In this document: positions 12,191 through 22,228 of the stretch, one piece after another | Numbering within the stretch: the stretch's first letter is position 1 | Layout: each line of letters opens with the position of its first letter | Assembly: GCA_000469685.2 (NCBI GenBank) | Contig: LS997566.1 | Coordinates: 14,014,118 to 14,078,117 of the forward strand | Direction: 5' to 3' | Length of the DNA: 64,000 bases | DNA from: Haemonchus contortus | Taxonomy: Eukaryota; Nematoda; Chromadorea; Rhabditida; Trichostrongylidae | The notes under the pieces: model-generated | The model's database searches: none | What the model saw: only the letters and a program-made list of their open reading frames with translations | What the model was told of the DNA's origin: nothing | Made by a program: the position numbers and the translations under genes

Positions 12191-12259
12191 TGGTGCATAA
12201 GCCGAATTCAGTCCCCAACATGGTGCACCGGCCCAATTCAGTCCCCAACATGGTGCATC
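12182..12259 (+). repeat. 30-bp tandem repeat containing tRNA-Gly-type PBS-like core
   Basis: AACATGGTGCAT repeats at 30-bp spacing (TGG at 12191, 12221 and 12251). The same core, ACATGGTGCATAGG, follows the candidate BEL/Pao LTR at 62239. TGGTGCAT is complementary to the usual 3' end of nematode tRNA-Gly. Confidence 0.65.
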
Positions 12260-12780
12260 GAAAGGTCCAAAAAAACTCGAGCTCACAATATTCACGATGC
12301 AATTCTAAGGAAAAATTTTTCAAGTCAAAAAAAAACACGATCGTTGGCTGAGGTTGCAGAAGGTCGGTCGTTGGATGACATTGCAGTTGAATAGCAGTAG
12401 TACTGGATAGCTGGATTGGGACGTTTTTAAAGGGTCGATTTTGTTGTAATATCATGGAGTGGAATTTCTTTGGGTCTCCAGGTATTCAATATTATTTTTT
12501 TGTTCTCATTCTGGTTATCATAACAATGGTTTTATTGTGTTTTAATGTTGTAGAAAATGAGCAGCCTTGAAAAACGAGTTGTATAGCTCCTATCAATCTG
12601 AAATATCTAAAGAAAATTTTTTTTGCATTTTATAATTTTTTTGGTTTTTTTGTGATCGGGTCTACTTGGGTTTGTTGTGGTTGCATGCAATCGACTGGCG
12701 TGATGAAGCTCTGACCGGTTGGGTTGCCAAATGAGCGATTATTCCACTCCTCGCTCGAAGGAGATGGGCCGGCTGTAAGG

Positions 12781-12989
12781 GGAACCCGTACTTCTCAGGC
12801 ATTGACATAGGCCGGCAACAACAGGAACCCTGACTTCTCAGGCATTGGCATAGGCTGGCAACAACATGAGCCCCGATTTCTCGGGCATGCCGGCAACAAC
12901 AGGAGCCCTGACTTCTCATGCATAGACATAGGCCGGCAACAACAGGAGCCCTTACTTCTCAGGCATTGACATAGGCCGGCAACAACAGG
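12781..12989. repeat. About 43-bp tandem repeat, five imperfect copies
   Basis: Repeats of a unit containing CATAGGCCGGCAACAACAGG followed by AGCCCTGACTTCTCAGG. One copy is shorter. The frame is not kept across copies, so protein-coding repeats are unlikely. Confidence 0.8.
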
Positions 12990-13401
12990 TATTATTGATG
13001 CTGAAGAAAGATCTCCTTTTTTACGGAGCCTCGATGAATTGAACAGTCTGATGGAACGCCAATGGCGTTGAAACAGATTGTCCTTAACTCGGCCGATGAA
13101 TGTAATATGTGCTTTTTTTGTTTATGTGTGTGTGTACAATTTTGCTTCTTTTTTCCATTATTATTTTTTTTCTATATTAGATCAGTGATCGCGCTTTATC
13201 AAAAAGGGTCCACGCGACGTCTTACGTGCGAGATCATGTCATAAAGCACGAGCATATAATTCTATGACTACTTGCATTTTTGACGTGTTGTGTCTTTCCA
13301 GTTCAGTTCTCTGTTGCTTGTTTTCTGTTTTTCGTTTTTATTTTTATCCCCTTTTTTCCCTTTTGCTGTTGTTTTTGTTTTTATTCTTCCTGTTGGTGCA
13401 A

Positions 13402-13640
13402 ACAGGGTTGTTGCAAGATTTGCCTCGAAATCGGCCAGTACAGCCGACCCTACGTGCACGAAGTACTGGAATAGATCTTTCCACTGCGGTCGAATGGGAC
13501 ACCAATCCGCGATTTGTGACTGGCCAGACAAGGCACAGGAGATAGAAGATGAAATCAGTGAGACTCTGCGCGAACTTTTGGCCGCAAAGAAGAAGGTTGT
13601 CATGATCTGTAAACGTCTGGGGATCAAGACAGGCTTTTGA
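13402..13640 (+). pseudogene. Gag-like zinc-knuckle C-terminus (degenerate)
   Basis: A frame opening after a T-rich tract and a CAG acceptor-like site contains FHCGRMGHQSAICDWPDKA and a charged, helical tail, ending at TGA 13638-13640. The spacing C-x4-H-x4-C is that of a retroviral zinc knuckle, but the first cysteine is replaced by serine, so metal binding would be weakened. Upstream gag sequence is not recognisable. It most likely comes from an LTR element nucleocapsid and is inactive. The stop codon lies inside the left arm of the large hairpin. Confidence 0.5.
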
Positions 13641-13735
13641 ATCCCTTCCCGGTCCCAACCTTCATAGAGAACGGACTATCGCGGAACGCGATAGTCCGCT
13701 CTCTATGAAGTTTAGGACCGGGAAGGGATTCAAAA
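13635..13735. repeat. Near-perfect 101-bp hairpin (49-bp arms, 3-nt loop)
   Basis: Left arm 13635-13683 and right arm 13687-13735 are reverse complements at 46 of 49 positions around a GAA loop. The outer ends read TTTTGAATCCCTTCCCGG and CCGGGAAGGGATTCAAAA. It overlaps the stop codon of the zinc-knuckle frame. Confidence 0.95.
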
Positions 13736-13739
13736 CTGT

Positions 13740-14047
13740 TTCTAACTATCAATGCGTGGTGAATTCCATTTAGCAAGCGAGCGCTAATATGCGAAAAATA
13801 GTCTCATGCGCTTTTGTTGTGCCTTGCGAAGAGCTACAGAAAGTCTCGCGCCTATATAAACTGCTAGGAAAAACATAGGTCAGGCTTCGCGACTTCTTCA
13901 TTTCACTTTCTTTTGCATTGCTCTTCTTTTGTTGCTGATTGTTCCCTTCATTTATTCTTGAAGGTCGATTGAGGTTCTTAACCGAGTTAAGGTCGATTGA
14001 GGTTTAATTCCAAGTTTTAGGAACAATAAAGGCTTCGAAGCACAATC
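13740..14047 (+). promoter_or_regulatory. Candidate retroelement promoter/polyA segment
   Basis: TATATAAA (13853-13860) and AATAAA (14025-14030) bracket a 165-bp stretch before the coiled-coil frame. A 20-bp motif, AAGGTCGATTGAGGTT, is repeated inside it. It may be an LTR or a 5' leader; no partner copy was found. Confidence 0.3.
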
Positions 14048-14059
14048 TTGTTGTCACCG

Positions 14060-14471
14060 CGTGGCTATTTTACCGGCATGCCTACCGCATCGACAACAAA
14101 CAATAGTCGAGCAAATCGAACAGCACGACCGAATCGTACGACGACAACTACGTTCCCTCACAACGAGCCTGCTCTCCTTGGAGCGACGAATGCAAGAACT
14201 AGAGCATGTCATCGTGTGGGGCCTTTGAATAACTTTGATAGAACGAATCTTTGTTTAGGCAAAAAAATACAAAACAAACAAACTAGAACTCGAACGGATG
14301 CACGAAACCCTGCACTCGCTGCTTCAAAAGCAACACGAGTTGGACAGAAGATGCACGCAACTGGAATTCTCCGTTTACGCGCTAACGCTGTCGGCCAGAC
14401 GACGTCAAATGGAAAACCAACGCGAAAACGAAGAAGAAGAAGAAACTTTTTTCAGCATGAATAAAATAACA
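14060..14471 (+). pseudogene. Gag-like coiled-coil segment
   Basis: Two stretches in different frames have strong heptad-like spacing: one around 14085-14205 (EQIEQHDRIVRRQLRSLTTS) and one around 14262-14470 (KLELERMHETLHSLLQKQ) with an acidic EEEEE end. They fit the coiled-coil part of a nematode LTR-element gag and are separated by a stop/frameshift. No enzyme domain is visible. The competing frame at 14048-14464 is open but low-complexity and is read as a shadow. Confidence 0.4.
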
Positions 14472-14589
14472 TGAATTCATTCCAAAAAATTTAATTCATT
14501 CCAATCGCTCACCTCCGCTACGAGTACGGTTCCGGTCGCCTCCGTCGAGAAAGGCATGTCAGCAACAACTTCGGCGCTCGGGCTCCAGG

Positions 14590-14945
14590 ACGTGCACAAA
14601 CACTGCCCGCTGGATACACAATGCAGTATCACAATTGTGTGGAACAAGGTCATTTTTCCCGCTAATGCACCTCTCCCCGATTTTCGGCATTCCCCTCGGG
14701 TCAGAATCGTCATACGAGTAATCCGACATCACTTCCAAATTGGGAGGCATACGAGGTACGCGAGCCCAGGTGCTCCCCTGCGACCCTCTTCAGTGGTTCA
14801 CCGTCAGGCCGTCTAAGCGCTCGGAAAAATGACGCGGAGATCGAAAAGCTAACGTCTGCGCTGCGCGACTCCAAAACCCAGCTGGAACAATCGCGAGCCC
14901 GCATCACGGCGCTTTTACGCCGTAATGACGAGCTTCCTAACGCCT
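14590..14945 (+). pseudogene. Second zinc-knuckle-like motif and coiled coil
   Basis: One frame contains HNCVEQGHFSR followed by a stop and C-T (14625-14670), i.e. a C-x4-H-x4-C knuckle whose first cysteine is missing. A downstream frame (14815-14945) reads NDAEIEKLTSALRDSKTQLE, a good coiled coil. Both are consistent with a damaged gag region. Confidence 0.35.
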
Positions 14946-15307
14946 CTTTTAATCAAACTTCTACGTCACATCAGCTTCACCATCATTTCTTCCTATTGTG
15001 CGATATCTATTTCCTTCGGTTGCCATGTGTATGCCCTTCAAACCTTCGCTTGCTACGGATGCCTGTTATGCCCCGATACCCGAACATCCAATCTCTTTCG
15101 CATTCCGGAGGCCTACATTTGATCGCGGCTCCTGCCTAACACATCGACCGTGGTATATTCTTCGTCTTCTTCGTCCAAACACTTGAACTCATTCCTCCTC
15201 GGCTCCACTTCGTAAAATCATTCCCCAGTCAGTATATTCCCACTGAACTTTTTCGGAGTCCACTGTGACTCCCACTCAGAGACTCACCTTCCGGTGTTGG
15301 TAGAGGA

Positions 15308-16207
15308 ATGCAAATGTCCCTCCATCATCGATTTTCTCAGGGGGTCATGTCCGAATCCCACGGAATATGGCGTACATCGGACCCGTTGTCTTACGAATTT
15401 CCTTCGGCCCCCTTTGGATGCTGCGTGGAACATTCCATGGTTGTCACCTACTGTTATCTCACGACTACTGTGGTTCGGGCTAGCCAGTCTGATAGCAGCT
15501 TGCATTCTCCCGTGGGTGATACATCGCCCTGCATATATAAAGATGGCGCATGCACTGTGTCGGATGGTTCCGCTCTTATTTTGGTCCCAGAACAGGAAGA
15601 GAGCTGCGCTTGTATTTACGTTGAGCGCTCGGCAGAACATTTGGTAAGTAACATTTGGCTAAGTGACAGCAATGAGTTCGCTTTGTCGTGGAGTCCTACC
15701 TCTCCTACAATCTTTGATTGCCTCAAAGAGTTAATAGTCACAGACCGGAGATCCGCCATTCAAGTCGTCGCAACGCGCACTCGCCGTCACACGTTCGACG
15801 CCGTTGGCGTCGTTACCTCGAATCAACTTGCTGCCCAACATTCGGCGAGTAGAAGGAGCCATGCGATTCAACTCCTTGACTCTAATATACCACGCTTTCC
15901 GCGAACTTTGCGGAGTACCATTTCGCTTTCTCTGATTTTGCAAGTGGCGCTCCACACGGAACCTACTATAGCGATGCGAGCGCTTCTTCGCCGCACTGAT
16001 ATTTCAGCATGACATGTGGGTTCAGGCTTTGTCCGGGTTCGACGCTGCATCAAACTACCTGCCGAGGCAATTGATTTTCCACCCTTCAATGAAACGTGTT
16101 ATGCATATCCGCGCATAGAACTACATCTTCCTCGCGGTTCCACCTGGCATGCTTTCTTGAACCCATCTACAGGTGTCATACAGAAGCATGCTTACTTATT
16201 GTTCTGA
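15308..16207 (+). pseudogene. Envelope-like glycoprotein ORF of the LTR element (one in-frame stop)
   Basis: A single frame of about 300 codons is broken only by a TGA at 16013-16015. It is cysteine-containing, with spaced motifs such as GDTSPCIYKDGACTVSDGSA, NIWLSDSNEFALSW, VTSNQLAAQ, RTDISA and RRCIKLPAEAIDFPPFN. From memory this pattern resembles ectodomains of envelope-like proteins in nematode LTR elements, but no family profile could be run. The expected membrane anchor is not clear; a degraded candidate lies near 16540-16640. Its position before the protease is unusual. It could instead be an unrelated captured gene. Confidence 0.35.
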
Positions 16208-16916
16208 GGCAGCCCCATTCTTGTTCTTCTCTAAAGACGGTATACGATCTTTCACGCCCCCAATAGTTCTTAGCTCAGGATTGACTTCCAGGGCGTCCGC
16301 GGGATTTCATACTTGCCGCAGCTCATACCATCCGATGTTCCTCCTCCTCTCACTATCGTTCATAACATAGGTATTACGAACTTTAGTGAAGTAACAAATC
16401 AATTTTCTTTTCAGGGACTGTGGACGGCATTGGATCATGCACATCTCGCGGAGCATTTCACACGCATCGACTGAAGTGCAAGCGAGACTACGGGATCCTA
16501 CCCAATCTAGCAACGTTCGGTGAGTTGCATCTTCCCTTCCTCTCTATGGTTGTTTTCCTTTTTCGATTGTTGGGTCACTTGTGTTGCGCGTTCATTTCAT
16601 TTTCAATTATACGATGTATTATTATAATTTATATTCAACTGCCGTTTGCCCTCCTATAGCTCTTCATTTTCTCCGGCACCCACATCGGCCAGCCCTCCGT
16701 CAAGTCAAGACTCTGTTCTATTCTCGTCACCGACGGGGCCCCACCGAATGTAAATGTCGATCTTAGAAGTACCACGGAACGGTCCCCCATCCCGTTGGAC
16801 ATATCTCAATTGAAATCGACGTGGACCAGGTGTGGCCCCCTCTCGCTTCTCTCATCCGTATGCAGGTCCTTTCAGTAACCCATACATCGTCCTTCTTTGC
16901 CTCACGAGTATAGGTT

Positions 16917-17290
16917 TGGGTGAACAGAATCCATATGCTTGCTCTGATCGATACCGGAGCAGGAATCAGAGTAGCCGGTCAATCGATCCTTTCCCTCATC
17001 AGGATATTTTCCTTGCAACATACCCTCGTGCCAGCAGCCATAGGTATGGCTGGTATTGCAGTAGGGTTTGCTGGTTACGCCGCGGTTTCCATTCAAATAG
17101 GGACTCACACATTATCCCATGTAATCATTTTACAGCGGGTGAGTGCTTCCCCAGCGCAGCCGACGCTTACAACATCATACTTGGCAACGATCTTCTTCAA
17201 AAACTTCCTCAATGGGCACTAAATTATAGCGAGCGGAAATTGTGGATTGGTAATGAACCCATCCCGATTTCGACGGCGACCCCTGGGGGA
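16917..17290 (+). pseudogene. Retroviral-type aspartic protease, frameshifted
   Basis: The active-site motif ALIDTGAGI (catalytic Asp codon at 16950-16952) opens the frame. It is followed by AGQSIL, a glycine-rich GMAGIAVGFAGYAAVS segment, and then, after a frameshift near 17115, by AYNIILGNDLLQKLP, the conserved C-terminal ILG-x-D strand of retropepsins. Downstream [15 protein letters not shown] is typical of the protease/polymerase junction in LTR elements. In an active element it would cleave the gag-pol polyprotein. The frameshift makes this copy inactive. Confidence 0.7.
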
Positions 17291-17388
17291 AACGTGCCTT
17301 CGGTAGCACCTGTAACACCGCTGCGAATCCACGCGGCCACAGTGGTCCTTCTCCCGCCCGCTTCAGAGGATGTCGCTCAATGCCATCC

Positions 17389-18205
17389 TGCCGATTCGCA
17401 TTATCTTTCGTCGCCATCGCAGCGCGCTTTCCCTACGCACGACAGATATACATTGGCAACTCTCACCAACTGGAGCCACACGTGCGGTGTTCCCGTCCAT
17501 CTTGTGCTGCCCAACTCGGTGCAATGGACATAACTTTGCGTAGCATCCTGACAGCTGCACTCGCAAGGACAGAGCCCACCCGTCGTTTGATGCCCTACCC
17601 GACTACCTCTTCTACAATGGCACTCTGACCAGTGGAACCCACGCTAGCGAATTTTGTCTTATGACCCTAACCCTCCGACTACCTAATCCCGATCTACCAT
17701 TAGTGTTCGTTAATGTGTAGCAGGCCGATCGCAGATCTCTCAGATCGCTCGCATCGTAACGAGGATGAAGCGGAATGCTGTCAAGACATCGCCCGTCAAT
17801 TATTGGCATTGAATGTGTCTCCACGGTCTATCGCAATTGTGACATTTTATAAAGCTCAGCAACAGCTTCTGTCCAATTACGCGATTCGGCGTGGGATAGG
17901 CCTGCACACAGTGAACTCTGTCCAGGGCTGTGAAATAGACATAGACATCGTTATTACTTCTCGCACGGATGTCTCTCCGACGTCAGGAGGCTTCTTGGTT
18001 CATTCGCCTTCTTGACCCGAGACGAATGAACGTCGCCCTAACTAGCTGTCGTCACGGATGGTTTCATTTTAGGACACTTCGGACCCTACGCACACTCCGC
18101 AACTGGGGACGCTTGATCCAGTGGGTCGAGACCGCGCGTACAATCGTCAGCACAGCCCGTCTCCCTGACCTTTTCGATTGGACTCCTGTTTCCGTATGGG
18201 GATTA
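17389..18205 (+). pseudogene. UPF1/Dna2-type SF1 helicase, C-terminal half, frameshifted
   Basis: Three frames together follow the second half of an SF1B helicase. Visible in order are [12 protein letters not shown] (motif III region, 17450-17485, GN in place of GD), [14 protein letters not shown] (17594-17635), RNEDEAECC and [12 protein letters not shown] (motif IV), [14 protein letters not shown] (motif V, 17905-17946) and [15 protein letters not shown] (motif VI, near 18015-18060). Frameshifts lie near 17585, 17715 and 18000. Motifs I and II (ATP binding) are not found, so the first RecA-like lobe is missing or very decayed. Such helicases normally unwind RNA or DNA. Its position between a retropepsin and a 3' LTR suggests that it is part of, or captured by, the element. 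Confidence 0.7.
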
Positions 18206-18304
18206 TTTTTCATATTGTTATGAACACTTCTTCTTCTTTCTCCTTTTCTGCTTTGACCGTCTGCTTCGCACGCTACTCACGTCCAAGGATGGACGTGTTT
18301 ATGG

Positions 18305-18314
18305 TAAGGGGAGG
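18305..18314 (+). other. Polypurine-tract-like sequence before right LTR
   Basis: AAGGGGAGG ends directly at the TGTAAGG start of the right repeat, the position expected for a plus-strand priming site. Confidence 0.5.
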
Positions 18315-18674
18315 TGTAAGGGGCTAGCGGGGTACGGTAATGGGTGGAGTGAGATCAATGATGGGAGCAGGCGGCGGCTGATACAATTCCAAGGTGAAAG
18401 CACTGATTACAGGCTGCGCAAAGAACAACACGATGTGCTGGCATTCGAGACAGCCGACAGGACGAGAACGGGCGGCTCGCACCAATTGCCTCTGGCTCAG
18501 GACGTCTTCGGCTCAAGGATGCTGCCCACCAAACGGCGCCATAGATCATATTCGACAACTCCATTGTGCTACCCAGTGTGACTTATTCTCGCCTATTTGT
18601 TATTCTGTATTCGCGACATGTATTTATACTATAGCTATTAATAAATCCTTAAAAGACATTCGCGTCTTCACACT
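18315..18674 (+). repeat. Right LTR-like repeat
   Basis: Begins TGTAAGGGGCTAGCGGGG and ends about CTTCACACT, followed by GAAG, which also precedes the left repeat. An AATAAAT signal lies near 18641. It is about 360 bp, longer than the rearranged left copy. Confidence 0.55.
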
Positions 18675-20666
18675 GAAGAAATGAAAAAATATTCCCGTCG
18701 CCCGTCAGCGACCTCAGTTTTCTGTTTCCCCCGAATAATCGGGGAAGGAATTGTGTTTCTGAAGGCTTTGGATTGTGAGACTAACTTGAACTGACTCTAC
18801 TTGAAGAGGTTATTGATCAAAATTTATCGACATATCAACAGAATACTCAAATGAGTGCACTGAACATGTGTATTAAAACATAATGTTCAGGACACCTGTC
18901 CTGGTAGTTGATGCAACTGTCTACACTTTGATGGTGGAGAACACCTTGGGGCGGCGTAGAAGTGTCTCTTTTATCCAAATATTGTAAGGACGGATAAAGA
19001 GAAATGAGGTGAGAGGACTGAGCATAGGAATAAAACCGATTAGTATGAAACAGGAATAATCGAGAAGTGGATGACGAATGATTTCCAACTGTTCAATTGC
19101 GTACACGGTCACGGCGAGTAGGAAGAAAACAGGTAAACAGGCCTGCACCGTGAGGGCCTGAAAAGAATGAATTCAAAAAAATCTTATGACAATTATTGAA
19201 AATGGGCAATGAAAATGATAATTCGGTCTTATTTTGAAAAAAATTCCTTGTTTAGGAGTATCAATGACTTTCCCGTAGAATGAGAGAATGCTTAAATGCT
19301 TCGAGCCTGAGATCTTCTAAGGGAATGCCTCGAATGGAAGATCTTTCAATAACCTAACATCCACATACGATAATGAGAACGGTAGGAGTGACATGTAGGC
19401 CCGCATCGTGTCACTGGATCACGATGGACTCATTAACAGACCTAACTTCAGAGAAAATAGCCTTTCCATCCCTTTCCTAGGTTGTGTTTGACTGCATCTT
19501 CTCCACTATGTCGTTCAATAGCCTGCTGTACGGATATTACAAAGATCAAAGAAAATTTCATCGTGTTCTTCCGCCTTTCACATGCGAATATTTGCAAGTG
19601 GCATCGGATGAGCATCCGCCAGCTTAAAGATATCGAATATTGAGAGTCTAACCATAGCAGCTGTGCAAATAGCAAGAAAACCTGTTCGTGAGTAAAACAG
19701 TAAAACAAAAGATTGAGGTAGGAAAAAGTATGTTTATGTTAGACCGCAGTCGCTTATACCAGAGCTCACAACTTCTGCTCCATTACGTGTTTCTGAAAAT
19801 CCCAGTTCTCTAATTCCGGCGATACAGGTATCTTCACACAAAGTCACTTATTTACTTTCTATAAAGCGGGTTTACCTGAAGTAGCTGGGAATGAATACGT
19901 CTGTTGTTCTCCGACATGACCATTCCCATAACCAACAGGGAAATGGTAAGTTTTCTAATCACATGAATAGCGATATAGATTGGAGTAACTAATAATGTCA
20001 TGTGGAGAATTGGTGGAAGCGATCTCCAACTCAGAATGTTTCTGCTTCCGCCAACGCATTCCGATCGTACGTCATAACCGAAATTCTCCTTTATTAATGC
20101 TTTCAATTCGGCCTCCTTTTCGTTTGCGAAGCAAAAGAATATCTAGAAAATAAAGATTACAGTAGATTGTAATTTTTAGTGAACGACGACTAATATCTAG
20201 ATATAAACCCTTCAACCCTTTGAAGAGAATATTTGTCGAACTACGCGTTCATAGGCCCAGTTTACCCAACCTGCTGCTCTACGTGTGTACTATCAGGTCA
20301 TAAAACAGCACGCTATTAGAACTCAAAGACCGTCACTTGTGTTTGCGAGGACCAGTTTCAGCGGTACTGTAGAGGCTGCACCTTCTAAGAGAACTCATGT
20401 AAAAATTCAAAGAAATGTCATGAATCATAGCGACAGTGAAAGGCAATCCTAGGATATTGGTTCATGTAGTCAGCTCTTTGCACAATTGCGACAACTGAAA
20501 TCTCGTCCAAATACCCCTTCCATGTCATTTTCGTCATGGTAATCTCGTTCAACGTCTATTTTACTACTTCTGTAGGGCCTTTTTCTTAAAATTGGCGGAT
20601 TTTCTCGCTCTCGCCACCACTGATGTGTAATTCCCGGCCTATACCTTCACGTTTCAAATTGAAATA

Positions 20667-22228
20667 CAGTGTGTTTCAAGAGTATGTGCACACCCAACAT
20701 TTTGTTTTTTTGGAAACACCATTGCTTTCTGTGACGTGACCTTCACCATTCAATTCCTTGTGTGCAATAACCTACGAACCCTTATTCTGAGAGAGCATCG
20801 TAGCTGCTAATATAATTTTTGTTGAAGAAAAATTACTTGTTTGTTTCAAAAGTATGTGCACACTTAGCAAAAAACAAAAATATAACCGAGATCAGGAATC
20901 AATAGGGCCACCTGAATTTCTGTAGAGGTTGTCGACTAAGAGGAATCGTATGAGAATGGTTTCGTTGCGGTAGGTTTTTTAGTTATCTTTAAAATGAAAA
21001 ATTCTGAGTGTGCGCATACTTTTCGAACGGCGACTGGGCCGCTCTTTTTATACATTGCTAGATTCATTCGAGACTCTGGCAGCTATAGCACACAACCTAT
21101 TTCTGGCCGTCAACGTATTTTGACTGCATAGGACAACAACAGAAAAGCCCGCCTTGTGGCGAATATGTCTTTGTCTGTGAGTCAGATCCTAGCTCAGATG
21201 GGTTCACCAGTCTCGCGTACGACCGTTTGGCGCTCCATCCGCTCTGATGAGTATATCACACGAGAGACCATGAAGAAGGCTACTCGACTCAGTACTCGAC
21301 ACAAGCTCACAAGGCTGGAGTTTGCTCGCGCAGACCATCAAAGAGCCTCTTCCGACATTCCTTCTCGAAAATACGATTGGCTCTCGGCGAAGGTACCTTC
21401 ATAATGAAAAAATCCATCCGGCCCCTCGATATTGTGCTTTTTTTTATCAGAAAAGATCACTTAAGAACAAAATGGGTACAACACATTGTTTTTTCTAAAA
21501 ATAGAAAAATCCTGAAAATTCTCGAACAACCGTCCCTTATTCCATGATGTTGCCATATTCCTACGAGCAAACTCCAGCCTTGTCAGCTTGTGGCGAGTAT
21601 TGAGTGGAGTAGCCTTCTTCATGGTCTCTCGTGTGATATACTCATCAGAGCGGATGGAGCGCCAAACGGTCGTACGCTAGGCTGGTAAACCCATCTGAGC
21701 TCGGGTCTGACTCACAGACAAAGACATATTCGCCACAAGGCGGGCTTTTCTGTTGTTGTCCTATGCAGTCAAAATACGTTGACGGCCAGAAATAGGTTGT
21801 GTGCTATAGCTGCCAGAGTCTCGAATGAATCTAGCAATGTATAAAAAGAGCGGCCCAGTCGCCGTTCGAAAAGTATGCGCACACTCAGAATTTTTCATTT
21901 TAAAGATAACTAAAAAACCTACCGCAACGAAACCATTCTCAAGCGATTCCTCGTAGTCGATAATCTAAACAGAAATTTTGGTGGCCCTATTGATTCCTGA
22001 TCTCGGATATATTTTTGTTTTTTGCCAAGTGTGCACATACTTTTGAAACGAAGAAGAAATTTTTCTTAAATAAAAACTTATGTTAGCAGCTACGATGCTC
22101 TCTCAGAATAAGGGTTCGTAGGTTATTGCACACAAGGAATCGAATGGTAAAGGTCGCAGGTTACAGAAAGCAATGGTATTCTCAAAAAAACAAAATGTCG
22201 GGTGTGCACATACTTTTGAAACACACTG
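20667..22228. mobile_element. Palindromic foldback derived from a Tc1-like transposon
   Basis: Outer termini CAGTGTGTTTCAAGAGTATG and its inverted partner lie next to TA at both ends. Roughly 20667-21400 and 21560-22228 are inverted copies of each other around about 160 bp of unique sequence. Each arm has the transposon end plus the N-terminal part of a Tc1/Tc3-like transposase (SQILAQMGSPVSRTTVWRSI, 21180-21240, in the left arm). The catalytic domain is absent from both arms. It lies within intron 3 of srd copy B. Confidence 0.9.
21138..21404 (+). pseudogene. Tc1-like transposase N-terminal fragment in foldback arm
   Basis: The frame shows NMSLSVSQILAQMG, SRTTVWRSIRSDEYI and LTRLEFARADHQ, the two helix-turn-helix modules and the linker of Tc1/Tc3 transposases. 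It then stops. The mirror copy lies in the opposite arm at about 21560-21830. No DDE residues are present. Confidence 0.75.

Larger units (their letters stand above)
10583..18674 (+). mobile_element. LTR-bounded composite retroelement with protease and SF1 helicase remains
   Basis: Direct repeats beginning TGTAAGG occur at 10583 and 18315. The left one is followed by a PBS-like TGGTGGCAGCG; the right one is preceded by the purine run AAGGGGAGG. GAAG flanks the element on both sides as a possible target duplication. Inside, in order, are a zinc-knuckle relic, a large hairpin, coiled-coil gag-like segments, an envelope-like ORF, an aspartic protease and the C-terminal half of a UPF1/Dna2-type helicase. 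No reverse transcriptase, RNase H or integrase was recognised. Two further promoter/polyA pairs inside (near 11705/12135 and 13853/14025) suggest that more than one LTR element may be nested here. All frames are broken. Confidence 0.6.

Noticed and set aside
12781..12989. CRISPR-like array
   Set aside because: Units of about 43 bp are contiguous without unique spacers, and the surroundings are eukaryotic.
13062..13474. Hydrophobic Phe-rich ORFs as membrane proteins
   Set aside because: They are translations of a T-rich, intron-like tract before the zinc-knuckle frame.
14048..14464. 138-codon Thr/Arg-rich ORF as a real protein
   Set aside because: The alternative frames give coherent coiled coils, while this frame is low-complexity.
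16832..17533. 233-codon ORF taken as one protein
   Set aside because: Only its middle part matches the retropepsin C-terminus; its start is in the wrong frame for the DTGA motif.
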